From Rhodoplanes azumiensis (GTDB lineage Bacteria > Pseudomonadota > Alphaproteobacteria > Rhizobiales > Xanthobacteraceae), in assembly GCF_042682915.1 (NCBI RefSeq), contig NZ_JBHUIW010000003.1, forward strand, positions 290,714-354,713: a stretch of DNA of 64,000 nt. The letters run 5' to 3'. Position 1 is the stretch's first letter. Each line of letters starts with the position of its first letter. The notes beneath the pieces are model-generated. The model was not told where the DNA came from, did not search any database, and worked only from the letters and a program-made list of their open reading frames with translations. This document shows, piece by piece, positions 57,777 through 64,000 of the stretch. The translations under genes and the position numbers were made by a program.

Positions 57777-60700
57777 ATGTCCATGACGAACACTGGCTCG
57801 AGCCGTCTCGCGACGCGCCGTTTCGAACTGCGTTCCGGCACCTCCACCGTGACGATCGACCGCATGCTGCGCATCGCCGTCGCCGCGGCGATCGCGATGC
57901 AGCCGTGCCTCGCCTCCGCGCAACAGCTGCCGACCGGCGGCTCGGTCGCCGCCGGCGGCGCGACCATCGGCACGCCGAGCAACGGCACGCTGAACGTCAA
58001 CCAGACGACCGACCGCGCGATCATCAACTGGAACAGCTTCTCGGTCGGCGCCGGCGGCACCGTCAACTTCAACCAACCGGGCGCGTCCGCGGCGACCCTC
58101 AACCGCGTCACCGGGACGACGCCCTCGTCGATCGCCGGCACCATCAACGCGCCCGGCACCGTTCTGCTGGTCAACCCGAACGGCATCGCCATCACCGGCA
58201 CCGGCGTGGTGAACGTCGGCTCCTTCGCGGCCTCGACGCTCGACATCAAGGACAGCGACTTCATGTCGGGCTCCTACAAGTTCACCGGCAACGGCGCCTC
58301 CGCCGGCGTCACCAATGCGGGCCGCATCAACGTGTCGGACGGCGGCTTCGCGGCGCTGCTCGGCGGCCAGGTGGCGAACGACGGCGTGATCACGGCGCGA
58401 CTCGGCCGCGTCGGCCTCGCCAGCGGCGAGATGGTGACGCTCGATCTCGCCGGCGACGGCTTCCTGTCGGTCGCGGTGCCGACCCAGTCGCTCGACAAGA
58501 TCGTCGACGGCAACGGCCGGGCCCTGGTCTCCAACACGGGCAAGATCGTCGCCGACGGCGGCGTCGTCCATCTCAGCGCCGCCACGGCGGCCGGCATCCT
58601 GCGCGACGCCGTCAACGTGCCGGGCTCGATCCGGGCCAACTCGGTCGGCACCAGCAACGGCCGTATCGTCATCGGCGGCGGCGCCGGCGGGCGTGTGCGC
58701 GTCTCCGGCCATGTGCGGGCGAACGGCCGCGACGGCGCCGCGGGCGGTCGCGTCACCGTGTCGGGCGCCGACGTCGACGTGTCCGGCAAGATCTCGGCGA
58801 AGGGCGCGACCGGCGGCACCGTCAAGGTGACCGCGACCGACACGCTCGCGGTGTCGGGTCGCGTCACGGCGACCGGCACGACCGGCCAGGGCGGCAGCGT
58901 GATCGCCACGGCCGACCGGGTGACGCTCGCCGACACGGCCCGAATCGACGTGAGCGGCGCCACCGGCGGCCTGCTTCTGATCGGCGGTGACTACCAGGGC
59001 GGCGCGAACGCCGCGAACAACTTCTCGGCCGAGACGGTCGCCACCGCGACGACGACGACGGTCGCGGCCGGCGCACAGCTGATCGCGGACGGCATCGCCG
59101 GCAGCGGCGGCCGCATCGTCGTGTGGTCGGACGACTCGACCTCGTTCGCGGGCGCGATCAGCGCCACCGGGACGACCACGGGCGGCTTCGCCGAAGTCTC
59201 CGGTCATCGCCTGCTCGACTTCACCGGCACGGCGAATCTGGTCGGCCCTCTCGGTTTCGGCACGCTCCTCCTCGATCCGCGCAACGTCGTGATCTCGTCG
59301 GGAGCGAACACGGGCGGCACGCCGTCGGGCGGCACCTACACGCCCTCCGCCGACGACTCGATCCTGAACGTGACGACGCTGACGACCGCGCTCGCCTCCG
59401 GCAACGTCGTCGTCACCACGGGCTCGACCGGCTCGCAGGCCGGCAACATCACGGTGGCGAGCGCGATCGCGTGGAGCGGCAGCAGCACGCTGACGCTGAC
59501 CGCCGCCAACAACATCGCCATCAATGCCGCCATCACCGCAGCCGGCGGCGGATTGATCATCAACGCCACCAACAACGTCTCGGCGACGGGCGCCATCGCT
59601 GTCGGCTCGTTCACGATGCAACGCGGGGCGTGGACCCAGATCGCAGCGACATTGCCGACCTTCTCGGCAACCAGCTTCGCGCTCACCAGCGGCGCCTCGT
59701 TCCTGCGCGCGCAGTCCGGCGACGGGAGTTCGGCGACTCCCTATGCGATCGCCGACATCTACGGCCTGCAGGGCATCGGCTCGTCGGCGACGCTGCTGGG
59801 CAAGTCCTACGTGCTCGCCGCCGATATCGACGCGAGCGGCACGGCCGCTTGGAACAGCGGCGCCGGCTTCGTGCCGATCGGCACGACGACGACCCAGTTC
59901 ACCGGCACGTTCGACGGCCAAGGTCACGTCATCACCGGCCTGACGATCAATCGCCCGTCGGCCTCTTATGTCGGACTCTTCGGCGACACCCTGAACGCCA
60001 CCATCACGAATGTCGGGCTGGTCGGCGGCAGCATCACCGGCGGCAACTATGTCGGAAGCCTCGTCGGCCGGCTGTGGTCGAGCACCACGGCGTCGCTGAG
60101 CCGCGCCTATGCGGACAGTGTGGTGGTGACGGGAGCCTATTCGGGTGGTCTCGTCGGAATGGTTCAGGCGCAGACCGGCGCCAGCGCCACGGTGTCGGAG
60201 GCCTATGCGTCGGGCGACGTGACGGTGACGTCGTCGGCCGCCTCCGGCGGCGGCCTGATCGGCTATGTGAGCGCCACCGGCACGGCGACCATCACCAAGA
60301 CCTACGCGATCGGTGCGGTGAGCGGTTCCGGGTCGACCGTCGGCGGCCTCGTCGGCTCGCTGTCGGGAAGCGGTGCGACCGTCAGCCAGAGCTGGGCCAG
60401 CGGTGCGCTCACCGGCGGCTACAAGGGCGGCATCGTCGGCCTCAACTACGGCGGCGCCGTCACCACCTCCTACTGGGACAAGACGACCACCGGCGTGACG
60501 AGCGGCGCCGGTGTGAACGCCGGCGGCACCGTCTCGGCGACCGGCCTGACCAGTGCCCAGGCGCGGACCCAGTCCTCCTATGTCGGCTGGGACTTCACCA
60601 GCACCTGGACGATGCTCGACGGATCGACGCGGCCGCTCCTCCAGATGGAGGCGTCGACCACCATCCACACGGCGCATCAGCTCCAGCTCGTCGGCCTGAA

Positions 60701-63700
60701 CGCGACGACGCTCGCGCGCACCTACACGCTCGCGACCGACATCGATCTCGGCACCGCCCTCGCCGACGCGTCCGACGTTTGGGGCTCCGCCGGCTTCGTG
60801 CCGATCGGGGATTCGACGACCCGATTCACCGGCTCGTTCGATGGCCTCGGTCACACCGTCAGCGGGCTCACCATCGACCGGTCCTCGGCCGATCAGGTCG
60901 GTCTGTTCGGCTCTGCGGGTTCGAGCGCCGCGATCAGCCATCTCACGCTGGCGGACGTCGACATCACCGGGCACCTGAATGTCGGCGGCTTGATCGGACA
61001 GAATTTCGGGACAGTCACGGCCGTTTCAGTTTCCGGTTCGGTCGGTGGCTCGTTGTATAACGTCGGCGGTCTCGTCGGCCAGCAGTCGGGCGGCTCGATC
61101 AGCGAGGCGCAAAGCAGTGCCACGGTCGAGGGTTATATCCAGGTCGGCGGTCTCGTCGGCGGCCTGGTCCTCGGCGGGACGATCTCTCGGTCGAACGCGA
61201 CGGGAAGCGTGAAGGGAGGCAGCAGCGGCACCGGTAACGCGGGCGGCTTGGTCGGCGTCGCTGCCAATGACGCAAGCATTTTCGATTCCTATTCGACCGC
61301 GTCGGTCTCTGCAGTCAACGCCGGCGGCCTGATCGGGACGACGAACGGGGCCGTCACCCTCACCAATGTCTGGAGCTCCGGACAAGTTTCGGCGCTACTC
61401 CTCAGCGGCGGCGTGATTTATCAGCAGCTCGGCAGCGCTCCGATACTGTCCGGAGTCTATTGGGACGCGATGACGACCGGTGTGGCGAATGCCTGCGGGT
61501 CGGGAACGTGCTCCGGAGCGACGGCTCTGACCACGGCTCAGGCCTTGACGCAATCGAGCTACACCGGCTTCGACTTCACCAACACCTGGTTCATGATCGA
61601 CGGCTCGACGCGCCCGTTCCTGCGTAGCGAATACTCCACCACGATCACCAATGCGCATCAGCTCCAGCTGATCGCCATGAACGCGACGACGCTGGCCGCC
61701 ACCTACACGCTGGCCGGCGACATCGATCTCGGGACCGCGCTGGCGAACCCGTCGGAGATGTGGGGCTCGGCCGGCTTCTCACCGATCGGCACCGCCGCGG
61801 CGCAGTTCAAGGGCAGCTTCTACGGCAACGGCCACGTGATCGACGGGCTGTCCATCGATCGGCCGACGCAGGACTATGTCGGCCTGTTCGGCTACATCGG
61901 CAGCACCGGCTCGGTCGTCGCCGACCTCGGCTTCACCAACGCGAGCGTCGTTGGCGGATCCTATGTCGGCATCCTGGCCGGCCTGGCCTACGGGACGATC
62001 GACAATGTCTGGTCGACCGGCACGGTCGGCGGCAGCGAGTCCGTGGGCGGCGTGATCGGCTACTCGGAGGCGAACGTCTCGCAGTCCCGTTCGAGCGCCA
62101 CCGTGTCCGGCGGCATGGGCGTCGGCGGCCTGATCGGGCGCCACGCGGCGACCCACACGGTGTCCGGGTCGTACGCGACCGGAACCGTGACGGGCGACTA
62201 CGACGTCGGCGGCCTGATCGGCGAGCTCGCCGGCAGTCTCACCACGTCCTATGCGACCGGTGCCGTGACGGGCATATCCAGGGTCGGCGGGCTGGTCGGC
62301 GTCGGCACCGCCGGCGCGACGATCACCGACGCCTACGCGTCGGGCGCCGTCACGGCGAGCGTCTATAGTGCGGGCGGTCTCGCCGGAGAGTTCTACGGAA
62401 GCTCGGTGAGCAACGCCTACGCCACCGGCCTGGTCGTCGGAGACTCCTCGACCAGCGGCGGGCTGATCGGGGTTCTCATCAACGGCAGCGTCACCGACTC
62501 CTATTGGGATACGCAGACCACCGGCCGGTCGAGCAGTGCCGGCGGCACCGGCACAACCAGGGCGGCCCTGCAGGCCGCCCTGCCGAGCGCCTGGGACACC
62601 TCGGTGTGGGGCCTCATCGCCGGTGTCAGCTATCCGTATCTGAAGAGCTTCTGGTCCGGCACGCCGCAGGTGGTCTCCGGTACGGCGTACACGAACAATG
62701 GCGTCACCGCGGCGTCCGGCGGCAACGTCGCGGTGATGGTCAACGGCACCGCGGTCGGATCGACGAACGCCGGGGCGAACGGCTACTACTACGTCCTGCT
62801 CGCGCCCGGCACGATCGGCAGCAACAGCCAGCTCGTCAGCTTCACCTCGGGCACCAATGCCGGCCTGAGCTACGTCCAGAACGCCGCAGGATCGGTCACG
62901 GGCCTGAACATCCTCGGCAACACGCTTTTCGAGCAAAGCGCCGCATCGACCTTGTCGTCGATCTCGTCCGGTCTCGCCATCGCGCTCGGGTCGTCGGGCG
63001 TCTCGACGTCGCTCGCCAACCGCTGGATCGTAGCCACCGGCAGCAGCTTCACCATCGATCAGGCCATCAGCCAGACCGGCTATCTGAACCTGTCGTCCAA
63101 CGGGACGGTGACCCAAACAGCGGGGGCATCGATCAGCGCCGCGACGCTCAAGCTTCAGTACACCTCCGGCAGCGCCAGCTATTTGCTGACCGACTCCGGC
63201 AACGCGATCTCTTCGCTGCAGTCCGGACTTCTCGGATCGGGCCGCCTCGATCTCTACAGCAGCACCGACCTGACGGTCGCCTCCTTCACGGCCAATGGCG
63301 GTCTGCTCGTCCGCACCGCCGGTGCGCTGACGGTGAACGGCACGCTGAGCTCGACCGCGACCGGTGACGCCGTCGTGCTCTCCGCGGGCACCCGTTTCGT
63401 GAACAATGCCGGCGCTTCTGCGATCAGCACGCCGAACGGTCGCTGGCTGGTCTACTCGGCGTCGCCCACGTCCGACACGTTCGGCGATCTCGACAGCGGC
63501 AACACCGCGATCTGGAACGCCACATACGCGACGAACGCGCCATCCACCATCGCGTCCGGCAACCGCTACGTCTTTGCCTATCAGCCGACCCTGACCTTCA
63601 CCTCGACCGACGCGACCAAGACCTACGGCACCACCCCGGATCTCTCGGGGAACTGGACGGTGAGCGGCTATCAGGCCGGCGTCGCCGGGGCGTACCTGGC

Positions 63701-64000
63701 CGACACGGCGGCGACCGCCTACAGCGGCACCCCGACCGTCACCTCGGCGGGCGCCGTCACCGACGCCAGCGTCGCCGGCGGACCGTACGTGGTCGACGTG
63801 TCCCAGGGCACCGTCACGAGCCTGAACGGTTACGCCGTGAGCTTCGTCGACGCCGGCCGCCTCACGATCGACCGGGCTGTCCTGACCATCGCCGCGGCCG
63901 GCACGGTCGCCGGTTCGAAGGTCTACGACGGCACCACGGCCGCCGCCGTCACCGGCAACGGCACGCTGGCCGGCCTCGTCGACGGCGACGCCGTCACGCT
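57777..64000 (+). CDS. TpsA filamentous-hemagglutinin-like adhesin, partial
   Basis: At least 2,074 residues, open at the right edge of the window. A long signal peptide (basic 1-29, hydrophobic IAVAAAIAMQPCLASA, cleavage near 48) leads to the TPS secretion domain: INWNSFSVGAGGTVNFNQPG, NRVTGTTPSSIAG and the NPNGI motif at 133-137. Glycine/alanine-rich beta-helix repeats follow, and near 59260 LLLDPRNVVIS. Then come three GLUG-type modules (59741-62650), a middle region, and MBG/YDG-like domains near the edge (TDATKTYGTTPDLSG; KVYDGTTAA). It is the natural cargo of the TpsB upstream. The start may be ATG 57777 or the next ATG at 57783. Confidence 0.9.
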   Translation, partial: MSMTNTGSSRLATRRFELRSGTSTVTIDRMLRIAVAAAIAMQPCLASAQQLPTGGSVAAGGATIGTPSNGTLNVNQTTDRAIINWNSFSVGAGGTVNFNQPGASAATLNRVTGTTPSSIAGTINAPGTVLLVNPNGIAITGTGVVNVGSFAASTLDIKDSDFMSGSYKFTGNGASAGVTNAGRINVSDGGFAALLGGQVANDGVITARLGRVGLASGEMVTLDLAGDGFLSVAVPTQSLDKIVDGNGRALVSNTGKIVADGGVVHLSAATAAGILRDAVNVPGSIRANSVGTSNGRIVIGGGAGGRVRVSGHVRANGRDGAAGGRVTVSGADVDVSGKISAKGATGGTVKVTATDTLAVSGRVTATGTTGQGGSVIATADRVTLADTARIDVSGATGGLLLIGGDYQGGANAANNFSAETVATATTTTVAAGAQLIADGIAGSGGRIVVWSDDSTSFAGAISATGTTTGGFAEVSGHRLLDFTGTANLVGPLGFGTLLLDPRNVVISSGANTGGTPSGGTYTPSADDSILNVTTLTTALASGNVVVTTGSTGSQAGNITVASAIAWSGSSTLTLTAANNIAINAAITAAGGGLIINATNNVSATGAIAVGSFTMQRGAWTQIAATLPTFSATSFALTSGASFLRAQSGDGSSATPYAIADIYGLQGIGSSATLLGKSYVLAADIDASGTAAWNSGAGFVPIGTTTTQFTGTFDGQGHVITGLTINRPSASYVGLFGDTLNATITNVGLVGGSITGGNYVGSLVGRLWSSTTASLSRAYADSVVVTGAYSGGLVGMVQAQTGASATVSEAYASGDVTVTSSAASGGGLIGYVSATGTATITKTYAIGAVSGSGSTVGGLVGSLSGSGATVSQSWASGALTGGYKGGIVGLNYGGAVTTSYWDKTTTGVTSGAGVNAGGTVSATGLTSAQARTQSSYVGWDFTSTWTMLDGSTRPLLQMEASTTIHTAHQLQLVGLNATTLARTYTLATDIDLGTALADASDVWGSAGFVPIGDSTTRFTGSFDGLGHTVSGLTIDRSSADQVGLFGSAGSSAAISHLTLADVDITGHLNVGGLIGQNFGTVTAVSVSGSVGGSLYNVGGLVGQQSGGSISEAQSSATVEGYIQVGGLVGGLVLGGTISRSNATGSVKGGSSGTGNAGGLVGVAANDASIFDSYSTASVSAVNAGGLIGTTNGAVTLTNVWSSGQVSALLLSGGVIYQQLGSAPILSGVYWDAMTTGVANACGSGTCSGATALTTAQALTQSSYTGFDFTNTWFMIDGSTRPFLRSEYSTTITNAHQLQLIAMNATTLAATYTLAGDIDLGTALANPSEMWGSAGFSPIGTAAAQFKGSFYGNGHVIDGLSIDRPTQDYVGLFGYIGSTGSVVADLGFTNASVVGGSYVGILAGLAYGTIDNVWSTGTVGGSESVGGVIGYSEANVSQSRSSATVSGGMGVGGLIGRHAATHTVSGSYATGTVTGDYDVGGLIGELAGSLTTSYATGAVTGISRVGGLVGVGTAGATITDAYASGAVTASVYSAGGLAGEFYGSSVSNAYATGLVVGDSSTSGGLIGVLINGSVTDSYWDTQTTGRSSSAGGTGTTRAALQAALPSAWDTSVWGLIAGVSYPYLKSFWSGTPQVVSGTAYTNNGVTAASGGNVAVMVNGTAVGSTNAGANGYYYVLLAPGTIGSNSQLVSFTSGTNAGLSYVQNAAGSVTGLNILGNTLFEQSAASTLSSISSGLAIALGSSGVSTSLANRWIVATGSSFTIDQAISQTGYLNLSSNGTVTQTAGASISAATLKLQYTSGSASYLLTDSGNAISSLQSGLLGSGRLDLYSSTDLTVASFTANGGLLVRTAGALTVNGTLSSTATGDAVVLSAGTRFVNNAGASAISTPNGRWLVYSASPTSDTFGDLDSGNTAIWNATYATNAPSTIASGNRYVFAYQPTLTFTSTDATKTYGTTPDLSGNWTVSGYQAGVAGAYLADTAATAYSGTPTVTSAGAVTDASVAGGPYVVDVSQGTVTSLNGYAVSFVDAGRLTIDRAVLTIAAAGTVAGSKVYDGTTAAAVTGNGTLAGLVDGDAVT
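59741..60655 (+). repeat. GLUG module 1 of TpsA
   Basis: Coding repeat of about 0.9 kb. Landmarks: LAADIDASGTAAWNSGAGFV, then PIGTTTTQFTGTFDGQGHVI, several YVGSLVG-type GLUG strands, and the end SYWDKTTTGVTSGAG ... TWTMLDGSTRPLL. Confidence 0.8.
60660..61635 (+). repeat. GLUG module 2 of TpsA
   Basis: Second copy, starting TIHTAHQLQLVGLNATTLAR, with DIDLGTALADASDVWGSAGF, PIGDSTTRFTGSFDGLGHTV and the end VYWDAMTTGVA ... TWFMIDGSTRPFL. Confidence 0.8.
61640..62650 (+). repeat. GLUG module 3 of TpsA
   Basis: Third copy, starting TITNAHQLQLIAMNATTLAA, with DIDLGTALANPSEMWGSAGF, PIGTAAAQFKGSFYGNGHVI and the end SYWDTQTTGRSSSAGGTG. It is close to module 2 at the DNA level near the start (gcgcatcagctccagct shared). 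Confidence 0.8.

Noticed and set aside
57639..60974. 1111-residue minus-strand open frame opposite tpsA
   Set aside because: Antisense to the TpsA frame, whose secretion domain and GLUG repeats are clear. The open frame results from high GC and repetitive coding.

Overview
The window is very GC-rich DNA from an alphaproteobacterium, most likely of the order Hyphomicrobiales (Bradyrhizobium, Rhodopseudomonas or Rhodoplanes relatives). This rests on gene content: FlbD and SciP next to a fliF-G-H-N flagellar block, a PmtA-type phospholipid methyltransferase, an IalB-family protein, a transglutaminase-like cysteine proteinase, a DUF6496 protein, and short palindromic intergenic repeats of the rhizobial type. 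Species cannot be told from the sequence.

Layout. 0.1-8.7 kb (all minus strand): flagellar genes fliF-fliG-fliH-fliN-flbD, the CtrA inhibitor sciP, and fliK-flgD behind a good sigma-54 promoter. 9.0-11.0 kb: mnmA and a pmtA-like methyltransferase. 11.0-13.3 kb: a small defence/stress patch with a HEPN/MNT pair (hepT-mntA), a GreA/GreB-family factor and a DUF1778/GNAT toxin-antitoxin pair. 13.4-24.3 kb: metabolism and housekeeping (treZ, an M20 amidohydrolase, an ADP-ribosylglycohydrolase fused to a phosphatase-like domain with its cysteine replaced, a TehA/SLAC1 channel, HU, an orphan periplasmic binding protein, 3-hydroxyacyl-CoA dehydrogenase). 24.4-30.1 kb: two divergent Hsp70-family proteins with a DUF2760 membrane protein. 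30.5-35.7 kb: tRNA-Met(CAT), an IS3-type transposase remnant, a dsbD/dsbA-like pair and a divergent OmpR-type two-component system sharing a PmrA-box-like operator. 36.2-40.9 kb: an FNR-box-preceded operon that I could not match to any described system (two unknown soluble proteins, a His-rich polytopic membrane protein, a 40-residue membrane peptide, a Tat-exported metallo-beta-lactamase-fold protein), followed by a DUF2892 protein. 41.0-47.5 kb: cydABX-cydDC, cytochrome bd and its assembly transporter. 47.9-50.7 kb: an orphan Rieske protein, a NifX/NifB-like protein with a His/Cys tail, a MIP18/DUF59 protein and a thioesterase, divergent from a DUF134 regulator. 50.8-53.4 kb: methyltransferase, AarF-like remnant, cysteine proteinase, IalB. 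53.5-64.0 kb: a two-partner secretion locus (TpsB, an MFS transporter, a LysR regulator and a very large TpsA adhesin that runs off the right edge).

How it fits together. FlbD is the sigma-54 activator for late flagellar genes, and the sigma-54 site before fliK is visible here. SciP links the flagellar block to the CtrA cell-cycle circuit. The 36-50 kb section reads as a low-oxygen/redox neighbourhood: an FNR-like site, cytochrome bd, Fe-S/cofactor-type proteins and a thiol-disulfide system nearby. The best candidate for an undescribed system is the 36.2-40.3 kb operon. The Rieske/NifX-like/DUF59 group and the DUF2760-Hsp70-Hsp70 set are second.
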